A stretch of DNA of 36,042 nucleotides. Source: a virus. Shown here in pieces: positions 6,670 to 12,959 of this stretch. Within the stretch, counting starts at the first letter, position 1. Each line of letters starts with the position of its first letter. Location: positions 1 to 36,042 of IMG/VR virus record IMGVR_UViG_3300044911_003373; one strand, 5' to 3'. A program made the translations under genes and the position numbers. The notes below the pieces were generated by a model that did no database searches, was not told the DNA's origin, and saw only the letters and a program-made list of their open reading frames with translations.

Positions 6670-7149
6670 ATGGAGATCAAGACGAACAGGTTGTCGCACG
6701 ACGTGCTGTGGCAGGCCGAGAAGTGGTTGCGGCGGCACATTGCGCTGTGCGAGGTCGACAGGACCGGCTGGGATGACTACCAGTTGAGCGCCCACGACGC
6801 CCGGCTCGATGACCACGGGCTGGAGGCCTGTGACGTGCTGCTGACGGTCCTGTCGGGCCTCGGCATTGTCGGCGACATCGGCTGTGGGGTCGAAGCCCCG
6901 GTGTTTGTGACGGTGTACGACGTGGTCGACGAGTACGGCGGACCCGAGGAGGGCGGCTGGTGGTTCAGGGCCGGACGTGTGACCGCTGTGCACACGTTCG
7001 ACACGGCCGAGTTGGCTGACTGGTTCACGGGCCGTCTGCGGACCCAGTCGGGTGCGAAAGAGTTGCCTGCGACCGGTGTCGGGCTTCGCTACACGGTCGG
7101 TGACGAGCCGGGCCGGAACTTTCCGGAGTTCGCCCCGTCGTACGAGTGA
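6670..7149 (+). CDS. Early protein of unknown function, 159 residues
   Basis: Starts at ATG 6670 with AAGGAGA. The first 60 residues are helical (SHDVLWQAEKWLRRHIALCEV; HGLEACDVLLTVLSGLG). The second half alternates predicted strands (VFVTVYDVVDEYGG; WWFRAGRVTAVHTF) with a helix (TAELADWFTGRL), an alpha/beta arrangement. No catalytic motif or family is recognised. Confidence 0.76.
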   Translation: MEIKTNRLSHDVLWQAEKWLRRHIALCEVDRTGWDDYQLSAHDARLDDHGLEACDVLLTVLSGLGIVGDIGCGVEAPVFVTVYDVVDEYGGPEEGGWWFRAGRVTAVHTFDTAELADWFTGRLRTQSGAKELPATGVGLRYTVGDEPGRNFPEFAPSYE

Positions 7150-7156
7150 CCGGTTA

Positions 7157-7172
7157 CTGGACGGGTGCAGGA
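7157..7172 (+). promoter_or_regulatory. CTGGAC..GTSCAG motif, site 3
   Basis: CTGGACGGGTGCAGGA sits between the upstream stop and ribozyme copy 6, in the same arrangement as site 2. Confidence 0.45.
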
Positions 7173-7174
7173 CG

Positions 7175-7241
7175 TGTCGAAACGCCCCCCTGGTGGGGCG
7201 TCCGGTGGAGGTGGCTCCTCCACTGCTGATGAGACAAGCCG
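7175..7241 (+). ncRNA. Hammerhead ribozyme, type II, copy 6
   Basis: Helix II is UGUC 7175-7178 with GACA 7233-7236. GAAA is 7179-7182. Helix III pairs 7182-7188 with 7195-7201, a stem largely different from those of copies 1-5. The cut is after C7202. Helix I pairs 7203-7211 with 7217-7225 and is also rebuilt. CUGAUGA is 7226-7232. Loop I GGCU (7213-7216) pairs with AGCC (7237-7240). The cut is 55 nt before the ATG at 7258. Confidence 0.93.
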
Positions 7242-7257
7242 TGAATGAAGGAGAAGC

Positions 7258-7524
7258 ATGGAAACCGTGAACGTGATCCTGCTCGGCCATCCGGCCGATG
7301 CGGGAGACAACCTGGTGCGTGTCGAGGCGTCCGTTCCCGACGTGGAACGGTTCGTGGCCGATGAGGCCGCCAGCGGCCGCTGGGCGCATGCCGTGGTCGA
7401 CGAGGTGATCTCTGCGGGGCCGTACGGTCGCCGGTTGGCCGGTCTGATCCGGACCGGGCCCGACGGCGTGTGGTGGCACTACTACCGCACCGGTCCGGCC
7501 GTGGTGGTCGGGGAACTGTCGTGA
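7258..7524 (+). CDS. Small early protein, unknown
   Basis: 88 residues from ATG 7258 with GAAGGAGAAGC before it. It begins with a strand-like TVNVILLGHP and has a helix (VPDVERFVADEAASGRW) and an aromatic patch (GVWWHYYRTG). No known domain is visible. Its stop overlaps the GTG of a 30-residue membrane peptide as GTGA, so here coupling by overlap replaces ribozyme separation. Confidence 0.74.
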   Translation: METVNVILLGHPADAGDNLVRVEASVPDVERFVADEAASGRWAHAVVDEVISAGPYGRRLAGLIRTGPDGVWWHYYRTGPAVVVGELS

Positions 7525-7613
7525 CGGGCCCCTGGCCGGGTGTTGCCGGGCTGGTGTTCGTGGCGGCCGTGTTTGTGTGGGTGCTGGCTTTCCCGGGCCG
7601 GTACGGGGACTGA
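7521..7613 (+). CDS. 30-residue single-span membrane peptide
   Basis: GTG at 7521 overlaps the upstream stop by 4 bases. The peptide has one hydrophobic segment (VAGLVFVAAVFVWVLAF) followed by PGRYGD, as in a small inner-membrane microprotein. Its length is below usual annotation cut-offs, but the overlap geometry and the clean membrane segment support it. The function is unknown. Confidence 0.55.
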   Translation: MTGPWPGVAGLVFVAAVFVWVLAFPGRYGD

Positions 7614-7617
7614 CCGA

Positions 7618-7689
7618 AGGCGAAACCAGACCAGGATGCTAGACGGATCCTGGTTTGGTCCACCGGTGGATGCCGGTGCTGACGAGCCT
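7618..7689 (+). ncRNA. Hammerhead ribozyme, type II, copy 7 (CUGACGA variant)
   Basis: Helix II is AGGC 7618-7621 with GCCU 7686-7689, unrelated to the UGUC/GACA of other copies but fully paired. GAAA is 7622-7625. Helix III is long, pairing 7625-7636 with 7648-7659 (12 bp, one G-U). The cut is after C7660. Helix I pairs 7661-7666 with 7673-7678. The core is CUGACGA 7679-7685, with the variable fourth-next position changed from U to C, which hammerheads tolerate. The cut is 53 nt before the GTG at 7714. The CTAGAC motif forms the apical loop of helix III. Confidence 0.9.
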
Positions 7690-7713
7690 GTCAGGACAAC
7701 AAAGGAGGGATCC

Positions 7714-7896
7714 GTGAACAACGGATACACGCAGGAGAGGCCGGTGGTGGCTGGGCCATTGCCGGAACAGGTTCGGGACGAGATCGCTTCGATCGTCCGT
7801 TGCGGCGGTGAGGTGGTTTCAGTCGCCGAAACCGAGCATGGCACGGTGATCACGTACCGGCTCTGCCAGTCGCATGTGCTGGTGGTGTCGGAATGA
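7714..7896 (+). CDS. Small early protein, unknown (60 residues)
   Basis: GTG 7714 follows a strong AAAGGAGG Shine-Dalgarno at 7701. The helix (LPEQVRDEIASIVRCGGEVVS) is followed by beta strands (HGTVITYRLCQSHVLVVSE). Its stop overlaps the next ATG (ATGA). No family was recognised. Confidence 0.72.
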   Translation: MNNGYTQERPVVAGPLPEQVRDEIASIVRCGGEVVSVAETEHGTVITYRLCQSHVLVVSE

Positions 7897-8069
7897 AGAT
7901 CACGGTGAACGTGGTGAACGGTGAACCGTTGTCGTTCTCGGCGGTGAAGCCGCCGTGGCAGTGGCGGGACTTCCTGGTGATCGATACGGTCGGGAACGGT
8001 GTACTGACGTACGTGCCGTTGTCGATGGTCGAGTCGTTCACCGTTCCGGCGTTTGAGGCCGCCCGATGA
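7893..8069 (+). CDS. 58-residue early protein, unknown
   Basis: ATG 7893 overlaps the upstream stop. The sequence looks all-beta (MKITVNVVNGEPLSFSAV, DFLVIDTVGNGVLTYVPLS) with a central WQWRDF. It is flanked on both sides by 4-base overlaps with genes in the same direction, which supports it despite its size. The function is unknown. Confidence 0.68.
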   Translation: MKITVNVVNGEPLSFSAVKPPWQWRDFLVIDTVGNGVLTYVPLSMVESFTVPAFEAAR

Positions 8070-8236
8070 GTTCGGTGCGGTCGAAGGCCGATCGGGAAGC
8101 GGTCTGGCTGATGGGACAGTTGAAGGTCGCCCAGGGCCGTGCCGAGGGGCTGGAGTTGCGCCTGAAGGCCGCTGAGGCCCGGGTCCGGTATCTGGAGGCC
8201 GAACTGGCCCATCTGTGCCCGGCCCCGGAGTTCTGA
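8066..8236 (+). CDS. 56-residue coiled-coil protein
   Basis: ATG 8066 overlaps the previous stop. Residues 5-50 form one continuous amphipathic helix (EAVWLMGQLKVAQGRAEGLE, AEARVRYLEAELAHL), so a dimeric coiled coil is likely. It is the last gene of the first early block and is followed by a strong terminator hairpin. The function is unknown. Confidence 0.68.
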   Translation: MSSVRSKADREAVWLMGQLKVAQGRAEGLELRLKAAEARVRYLEAELAHLCPAPEF

Positions 8237-8268
8237 ACGGGATCACGTCATCTTTCACATGTCAGGAA

Positions 8269-8304
8269 GCAATGAGGCCACCCCTCCTGGGGTGGCCTCA
8301 TTGC
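8269..8304. terminator. Bidirectional terminator between convergent genes
   Basis: A perfect 16-bp stem (8269-8284 with 8289-8304) over a TCCT loop lies between the end of the rightward early block and the leftward endolysin gene. On the plus strand it is followed by GTTTCC, and on the minus strand by TTCC. Weak U-tracts are usual for high-GC actinobacterial phages. Confidence 0.85.
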
Positions 8305-8349
8305 GTTTCCGGGGACGATTCTGCGGGGACGGTCTGGACGGTTCTTGAA

Positions 8350-8922
8350 CTAGGCCCGGGGTTGGGCCGCCAAGAACGCCTCGATGTCGAGAACCCGTTG
8401 CGGGATCTTGTCACCGGCGAAATAGCGGACATGCCACGGTTCGGACTGCAGTTCAAACGACCAGCCGAGCGACTCGGCGTTGCCGATCAACCAATTGGTG
8501 GTGGCCCGAGTTGTCGACTTGGCGGTGTCGGGGTGGGTGCCGTGTGCGAGGTCAATGGCGAGGCCCCAACCGTGGTTGGATCCGCCCGGTGTGGCGGCCA
8601 TCGCAACACCCGGTTTCAGCCACCATGTCTGCCCGCCCCAGGTGCGGCTGGGGCGTGCCGGAAGCCGTGTGGTGGTGAACCGGGACAGGAACAGTCGTTC
8701 CTGCTGGTCGAGTGGCCTGTAGGTTCCGCCGTGGGTCCAGGTGAGGTTGATCCCTGCGGCTTTGGCGGCCACCCACAGCGCCACCCATGCTCTGGCTGCC
8801 TGGTGGTGCAGTCTGCCGCCATTGCCGATGTCGACAAGTAGCCGTGGTGCGAGTTCGCCGTTGCGTTGACCGGTGAGGTCTGCGGGTTGCGTGACCCGCC
8901 GGACCGGAAGTTTGGTGCCCAT
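8350..8922 (-). CDS. Endolysin: M15-family D-Ala-D-Ala peptidase
   Basis: 190 residues from ATG 8922. The M15/VanY zinc-peptidase signature is visible: H117 and D124 in SNHGWGLAIDLA, and E161 with H164 in SEPWHVRYF. These are the usual metal ligands (His, Asp, His) and the general-base Glu. The enzyme would cut peptidoglycan stem peptides at lysis. A basic N-terminal 35 residues may help wall binding; no separate cell-wall-binding domain is present. It is transcribed leftward, convergent with the early genes and followed by the terminator at 8269-8304. It heads no obvious lysis cassette, and membrane-protein candidates for a holin lie in the late block. Confidence 0.92.
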   Translation of the reverse strand: MGTKLPVRRVTQPADLTGQRNGELAPRLLVDIGNGGRLHHQAARAWVALWVAAKAAGINLTWTHGGTYRPLDQQERLFLSRFTTTRLPARPSRTWGGQTWWLKPGVAMAATPGGSNHGWGLAIDLAHGTHPDTAKSTTRATTNWLIGNAESLGWSFELQSEPWHVRYFAGDKIPQRVLDIEAFLAAQPRA

Positions 8923-8943
8923 ACCGGCACCCCCCGGCGGCTG

Positions 8944-9249
8944 TTACGGGAGCGGGATGCCGTGCTGGTTGAGTGTTTGTTCCAGAAGCCGGACCCGTAC
9001 CCGTGCGGTTACGAGCGCTTCCAGCATCGCTTCGACTTGGGCTTTGACTTGATCGGGGGCTTGGTGGGACTTCAGTGTGACGTTCCGTCGGGCCGCTTCG
9101 GTGTAGAACGTTTGTTTACTGATCTTGATCGGGAGCGATGCGATCAGTTCATCGATCGTGATGGACCCGTAGGCTTCGGGGTCCCATTCGTCGTACATTT
9201 GGGCGATTTGGGCCCAGGTTTCGTCAGATATCTTGCGTTTCGGTGGCAT
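8944..9249 (-). CDS. Basic helical protein with coiled-coil C-terminus, possible DNA-binding
   Basis: 101 residues from ATG 9249. The N-terminus is basic (MPPKRKISDETW). Residues 28-60 resemble a helix-turn-helix (TIDELIASLPIKISKQTFYTEAA), and residues 68-95 look like a coiled coil (VKAQVEAMLEALVTARVRVRLLEQTL). Together these suit a dimeric DNA-binding regulator or assembly protein. The family is not recognised. It lies between the endolysin and a small zinc protein, on the same strand. Confidence 0.7.
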   Translation of the reverse strand: MPPKRKISDETWAQIAQMYDEWDPEAYGSITIDELIASLPIKISKQTFYTEAARRNVTLKSHQAPDQVKAQVEAMLEALVTARVRVRLLEQTLNQHGIPLP

Positions 9250-9318
9250 GCCGGCATGATACGCCCCGATCTTGGACTGGGCAACGGGCCAAAGGTCCCG
9301 ATACGGTTTCTTGACGGG

Positions 9319-9516
9319 TCAAGTGAGGTGGGTGGGGTCGCCGGTCGCCCAGAACGCTTCTATCTTCGGGCTGTTGGAGTGCTGCACACCGACTGGACCC
9401 ATGATCCGGACTCGGCCAAGTGCCTGTTTGTCGGCTTTGCCGCAGTTCGGGCAGAACACGGTCCGGTGCGGGTTGCAGTGGGGCACGCAGGGGGGTTGTT
9501 TCGAGGATGTGCTCAC
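9319..9516 (-). CDS. Small zinc-ribbon-like protein
   Basis: 65 residues from GTG 9516. Cysteines in CVPHC (about 10-14) and CPNC (about 22-25), with two His between, could hold one zinc. The rest is short and without a recognised fold. Divergent from the gene at 9582, sharing a 65-bp control region. The gap 9250-9318 downstream holds nothing recognisable. Confidence 0.6.
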   Translation of the reverse strand: MSTSSKQPPCVPHCNPHRTVFCPNCGKADKQALGRVRIMGPVGVQHSNSPKIEAFWATGDPTHLT

Positions 9517-9534
9517 TGTGCCACACCCCCCGGC

Positions 9535-9572
9535 TATGATCCGATCCTGTCCAGGACCAGTCCAGATATGAT
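9535..9572 (+). promoter_or_regulatory. Divergent control region with TATGAT boxes and CTGGAC motif
   Basis: Two TATGAT hexamers (9535-9540 and 9567-9572) lie before the gene at 9582, but neither has a good -35 at 17 bp. Between them, 9544-9565 read on the minus strand gives CTGGACTGGTCCTGGACAGG, the same motif as at 4229. An operator overlapping a promoter is a natural reading. It is inferred from the motif only. Confidence 0.45.
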
Positions 9573-9581
9573 GAGGAACAT

Positions 9582-10058
9582 ATGAGCAACATTTCCGATG
9601 CAGAGCGGTGGGCTGGGAGCCCGTTGGTGACCGAAGCGGTCCGCAGGGCAGGTGAGGGCGCCGACACGGTCGACATCCTCACGGTGCTTGTCGACCTGAT
9701 GAACGACCTGGAGGACCGCTGCCCTGGCGTGCCGTTCGGGGTGATCTTCGACAGCGTTACACTCAACTCTGACGAGCAGAACCAGCACGGCCGTGAACAG
9801 ACCGGCATGATGTTGCTCGACCAGTACGGCTGGCCGTTGGAAGACATCGACGACCTGTTCGGTGGCCGGGACCGGTGGACCAATCAGGCGATCCGGACCG
9901 AACTGATGCGCCGCCGCCGTGGGCTGCGGGGCGAACATCCGGCACTGGCCCTGTATCGGGCCGGGATGTCACAGGCGGGGATCTGTCGGGAACTTGGCCT
10001 GTCCGATAGCCGGGTCAGTTTCGTGATCCGTCGAGCGATGTCGAAGGGGCTGCTGTGA
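9582..10058 (+). CDS. Regulator-like protein with C-terminal helix-turn-helix
   Basis: 158 residues from ATG 9582 with GAGGA upstream. The C-terminal 35 residues form a clear helix-turn-helix (YRAGMSQAGICRELGLSDSR, then VSFVIRRAMSKGLL), as in many site-specific regulators. The N-terminal 110 residues are helical and acidic with no recognised domain. First gene of the DNA-metabolism block, it overlaps the nuclease start (GTGA). A role in controlling this operon is possible but unproven. Confidence 0.75.
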   Translation: MSNISDAERWAGSPLVTEAVRRAGEGADTVDILTVLVDLMNDLEDRCPGVPFGVIFDSVTLNSDEQNQHGREQTGMMLLDQYGWPLEDIDDLFGGRDRWTNQAIRTELMRRRRGLRGEHPALALYRAGMSQAGICRELGLSDSRVSFVIRRAMSKGLL

Positions 10059-10927
10059 AGATCACCCAGTCGATTCTCGGGCAGGCCGACAAGTGTCTGC
10101 TGTCGGCCCAGTACACGCTCGATCGGCCCGTGTGGGTTCGTCGCAAGGCGTCGGCCGCTGCGACGCTCGGCACCGGGTTCCATGCCGGGCTGGAACACTA
10201 CTACGCCGAACGGATGCGTTACCCGGATCTGCAGGCCGATGACCCGCAGATGGTGGTCGACATGATCGAAACGGCGCACCTGGCGTTCGATGCGGGAACC
10301 CGGATCGACGCCTACAACGGCCAACCGGTTGAGCACTTCATGTGGGACGACAAGATCCCTGACCTTGCGACAGCCCATTCGTTGCTGGAAACGATGCTGA
10401 CCGCCTACTGCGAGCAGGGCTGGTGGTGGCCGGTCGAGTTCCAAGTGGTCGGCGTCGAGTTCGACCGTGTGTTGACGATCGTGCATGGCGATGTCGAGTT
10501 CGAAGCGAAACTGGGTGCCGACCTCGTGTTGCAGGACGAGAACGGCTGGATCGTGCTGGTGGACCACAAGACGGCCGGCCGTGCGTGGGACGAATCGAAG
10601 CATCATCCTCGCCGCAACAATCAGGCTTCGATGTACACGGCGTTGGCCGAGACGGTGTGGCCTGACGCTGCCGGGCACCGGTTCGTGTTCGACATCGTGA
10701 CGTTGCCCGGGAAACGGAAAGAGACAGCGTTCGAACGTCGGATCTCGGACCCGACCCCAGCCCATCGGGCCGCTGTGGTGAAGAAGGCTGCCGATCTGGC
10801 CCGGCTCTATCAGGTGGTGCACGTGGAGGCGGGCCAGGATCTGCCAGCGAACCCGGCCAGCACCCTGTGTAACCCGAAGTGGTGCGATTTCTGGGACGGC
10901 TGCCCGCACGGCGCCGTCTTGGACTGA
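10055..10927 (+). CDS. Cas4/RecB-type PD-(D/E)XK exonuclease with Fe-S cysteines
   Basis: 290 residues from GTG 10055. The nuclease core shows GADLVL, then VDHKTAG (the D-x-K pair), and a following NNQASMYTAL motif. One N-terminal Cys (QADKCLL, about residue 13) and three C-terminal Cys in TLCNPKWCDFWDGCPHG match the four-cysteine iron-sulfur arrangement of Cas4 and AddB-type nucleases. Such enzymes process DNA ends during phage replication and recombination. Placed directly before a possible ssDNA-binding gene and the helicase. No CRISPR array is seen nearby, so this is a replication/recombination nuclease rather than an adaptation protein. Confidence 0.88.
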   Translation: MKITQSILGQADKCLLSAQYTLDRPVWVRRKASAAATLGTGFHAGLEHYYAERMRYPDLQADDPQMVVDMIETAHLAFDAGTRIDAYNGQPVEHFMWDDKIPDLATAHSLLETMLTAYCEQGWWWPVEFQVVGVEFDRVLTIVHGDVEFEAKLGADLVLQDENGWIVLVDHKTAGRAWDESKHHPRRNNQASMYTALAETVWPDAAGHRFVFDIVTLPGKRKETAFERRISDPTPAHRAAVVKKAADLARLYQVVHVEAGQDLPANPASTLCNPKWCDFWDGCPHGAVLD

Positions 10928-10930
10928 CTA

Positions 10931-10999
10931 GAACGAAACCCTGGTTACTGGACTTGTCCAGGACCGGGTCGGTCGCTGAGTGGCGGCCCTGACGAGTTC
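10931..10999 (+). ncRNA. Hammerhead ribozyme, type II, copy 8 (CUGACGA variant)
   Basis: Helix II is GAAC 10931-10934 with GUUC 10996-10999. GAAA is 10935-10938. Helix III starts 10938-10941 with 10966-10969, continues with bulges, and ends in the CUGGA/UCCAG stem (10948-10952 with 10957-10961). The cut is after C10970. Helix I pairs 10971-10977 with 10982-10988. The core is CUGACGA 10989-10995. It begins 3 bases after the nuclease stop, and the cut is 53 nt before the ATG at 11024. It is detached from copies 1-7 by 3.2 kb. Confidence 0.87.
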
Positions 11000-11023
11000 G
11001 TCAGCACCTTGTGGAGGTATCCA

Positions 11024-11584
11024 ATGTCGTATGCAGATTCCGAGGGTTTGAAGGCCCTGCAGATCGCCGTGAACGTGGGCGTGAACGTGACGGCCGAGAT
11101 GTCGGCTGCTGTGGCCGCCACCGGTGGCGACCCGTACATCTACTTCGTTGAACACCTGGACGGTGTCGTGAACCTGATCGTCGCCACCCACGCCGAGCAG
11201 AAGATTCAGTCCGCTTTCGGTGCTGTTTCTGTCGATCCGGCGACGGACCCGGCGTTGGTCGGTCGTGGCCTGGCGTTCGTGCCGCCCGTCCAGGCCGCTG
11301 CACCGGTGGTGCAGGCCCCTGTGGTGCAGGCCCCGGCCCCGATCCCGATGGCGACCGTGTCGGCCGTCGTGAACTCGGAGACGGAGCGCCGCTGGACGTT
11401 GTTCTTCCAGAACCCGGACGCCTGGTGGAACAACATCAACAACAAGAAGAACCCGAAGCAGCCCGACTTCCGTCACAAGACCGAGAAGGGTGTCGACGGC
11501 TACCCGATCGGCCTGTGGATCCAGGACAAGGGCAACCCGGCCTGGGTTGCCGAGGGGCTCCGCCAGATCGGTCTGGTCGCCTGA
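11024..11584 (+). CDS. Possible single-stranded-DNA-binding protein
   Basis: 186 residues from ATG 11024 with GTGGAGG at 11011. The C-terminal part contains FFQNPDAWWNNINNKKNPKQ followed by PDFRHK, an aromatic and basic segment like those in phage ssDNA-binding proteins. The middle has an Ala/Pro/Val linker (AAAPVVQAPVVQAPAPIP). Context between a Cas4-type nuclease and a helicase fits ssDNA binding, but the family call is tentative. The gene is separated from the upstream nuclease by a ribozyme, which would give it its own mRNA. Confidence 0.65.
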   Translation: MSYADSEGLKALQIAVNVGVNVTAEMSAAVAATGGDPYIYFVEHLDGVVNLIVATHAEQKIQSAFGAVSVDPATDPALVGRGLAFVPPVQAAAPVVQAPVVQAPAPIPMATVSAVVNSETERRWTLFFQNPDAWWNNINNKKNPKQPDFRHKTEKGVDGYPIGLWIQDKGNPAWVAEGLRQIGLVA

Positions 11585-11585
11585 C

Positions 11586-11786
11586 ATGTCGGCCGGCGAG
11601 AAGGTCCCGGTACCGATCTCGGAGGTTCGTGCATGGGCGACCAGGCACGGCATCCCGGTCGGTGTCCGGGGCCATGTCCCCGAAGCGGTGATCCGCAAGT
11701 TCAACGAACGCCACCACAAGAAGGTGGCAAAGACACAGAACCCGTGGACCGGGAAGAGAGGTGGCGGCGATGACCGTGTTGCGTGA
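11586..11786 (+). CDS. Mini-Lsr2: DNA-binding domain of the actinobacterial nucleoid protein
   Basis: 66 residues from ATG 11586. Residues 11-36 (EVRAWATRHGIPVGVRG, then HVPEAVIRKFNE) match the Lsr2 C-terminal DNA-binding domain, including the RG turn that acts as an AT-hook-like minor-groove clamp. The N-terminal oligomerisation domain of full-length Lsr2 (normally about 60 residues more) is absent. A basic tail (HHKKVAKTQNPWTGKRGGG) follows. Lsr2 silences foreign AT-rich DNA in Actinobacteria, so a phage copy without the oligomerisation domain could compete with or modulate host silencing (inference). It overlaps the helicase start. Confidence 0.82.
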   Translation: MSAGEKVPVPISEVRAWATRHGIPVGVRGHVPEAVIRKFNERHHKKVAKTQNPWTGKRGGGDDRVA

Positions 11787-12720
11787 CGTGCGTGACGGGT
11801 TCACCGACTATCAGACGTGGGCGTCGGACGCCCGGCCCCGTATCGGGTTCGGGCTGCCGTTCTTCGACGGCCCGACCCGGGGCGGGATCGCCAAAGCGGA
11901 ATGCGCCATGATCTTGGCGTATTCGTCGGTCGGTAAGACCTCGATCGCCTTGAACGTGATCGTGAACAACCCGGCCACCCCGACCGTGTTCTTCTCGATC
12001 GAGATGTCGTGGCGTCTGGTCGTTGCTCGTCTCGCAGCGATCTACACGGGTACCCCAACGTGGGAGTTGGAGGCCTCGTTGAAGGCCGGCCGTTACCCGG
12101 ACCAGTTGTTGGACACTGCCGGCCAGTTCCCATTCCTGCTTGGGAACGACCAGTCCGAAATCTCCATCAAGGAGATGAAGACGTACGTGCAGGAAGCGGG
12201 CCGCAAGTTGGGGACCCCGATCCGGTTGATTGTGATCGACTACATGGAGTTGATCGGTGGTGCCGGGCTGCTCGGCAAGTCCGAACAGATCGATAAGGCG
12301 GCGACGAAGATTCGGGCGTTGGCGAAAGACACGGACGCTGCGGTGATCGTGTTGCATCAGGTTGGTAAGGGTGACGGGTCTGACGGTCACAAGGCGTTGT
12401 CGTTGGATTCGGGCCGGTTCGGTGGGCATCAACCGTTCGACTATGTGGTGGGTGCGTATGCGCCCAGGTTGAACCGGGAGTTGTCGGCCAGCGAACTGCA
12501 ACGGGTCGAGGACGAACTGTACTTGCAGTTGTTGAAGAACCGTTCCGGGAAGGCTGAGCCGGCCGGTGTGCGTCACCGGCTGGATGTGAAGACGAACCGG
12601 TTGACACCGCATGGTGTGTTCACGCCTCCGACGAACCCGAGGGGGTATCCGGTGGAGTTGGGTCGGGATCACGGCATGGCCGTGTACGGGTTGGTGCCCG
12701 AGCCTGGAGGCCCGTCGTGA
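11770..12720 (+). CDS. DnaB-type replicative helicase, RecA-fold domain only
   Basis: 316 residues from ATG 11770 (an in-frame GTG at 11761 is less well spaced from the AGAGGTGG ribosome site). Walker A AYSSVGKTS (50-58) and Walker B LIVIDYMEL (153-161) are clear, followed by VIVLHQVGKG, the H3-like motif of DnaB/RecA enzymes. The N-terminal primase-interaction domain of full-length DnaB is missing, so it resembles the short DnaB/RepA-like helicases of phages. The tail EPGGPS is encoded by the first copy of the junction repeat (12706-12722). Confidence 0.88.
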   Translation: MTVLRDVRDGFTDYQTWASDARPRIGFGLPFFDGPTRGGIAKAECAMILAYSSVGKTSIALNVIVNNPATPTVFFSIEMSWRLVVARLAAIYTGTPTWELEASLKAGRYPDQLLDTAGQFPFLLGNDQSEISIKEMKTYVQEAGRKLGTPIRLIVIDYMELIGGAGLLGKSEQIDKAATKIRALAKDTDAAVIVLHQVGKGDGSDGHKALSLDSGRFGGHQPFDYVVGAYAPRLNRELSASELQRVEDELYLQLLKNRSGKAEPAGVRHRLDVKTNRLTPHGVFTPPTNPRGYPVELGRDHGMAVYGLVPEPGGPS

Positions 12721-12959
12721 GCGGTGACATTGTGGACCGGCTGCGGCGCATTCATGGCGGTTCGGCAGTCGTGGAGGTAACGCAAGAAGCCGCCGACGAG
12801 ATCGAACGGCTGCGTGCTCTGGCCGACCAGTTAGTGCACTTGCTGCCCCACTTCCACCTATCGCAGCGCTGCCAACCCCCGCAGGGAGTCGCACTGGAGG
12901 ACTGGTGCACTGAGTGCCACGCCGTCGCCGCCTATAGGGAGGCTCGTCGTGAGCGATGA
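12717..12959 (+). CDS. Small helical protein, DIVxRLR/AADEIERLR type
   Basis: 80 residues from GTG 12717. It starts MSGDIVDRLRRI and contains AADEIERLRALADQLVHLL, the two-part pattern of a widespread class of small phage proteins of unknown function. C-terminal cysteines (CQPP, CTEC) could bind metal. The end EARRER is produced by the junction repeat. Paralogous in its N-terminus to the genes at 12949 and 14014. Confidence 0.8.
   Translation: MSGDIVDRLRRIHGGSAVVEVTQEAADEIERLRALADQLVHLLPHFHLSQRCQPPQGVALEDWCTECHAVAAYREARRER

Noticed and set aside
10055-10927. The Cas4-like nuclease as part of a CRISPR system
   Set aside because: No cas1, cas2 or array is present. Its neighbours are replication genes, and Cas4-type nucleases are common in phage replication modules.
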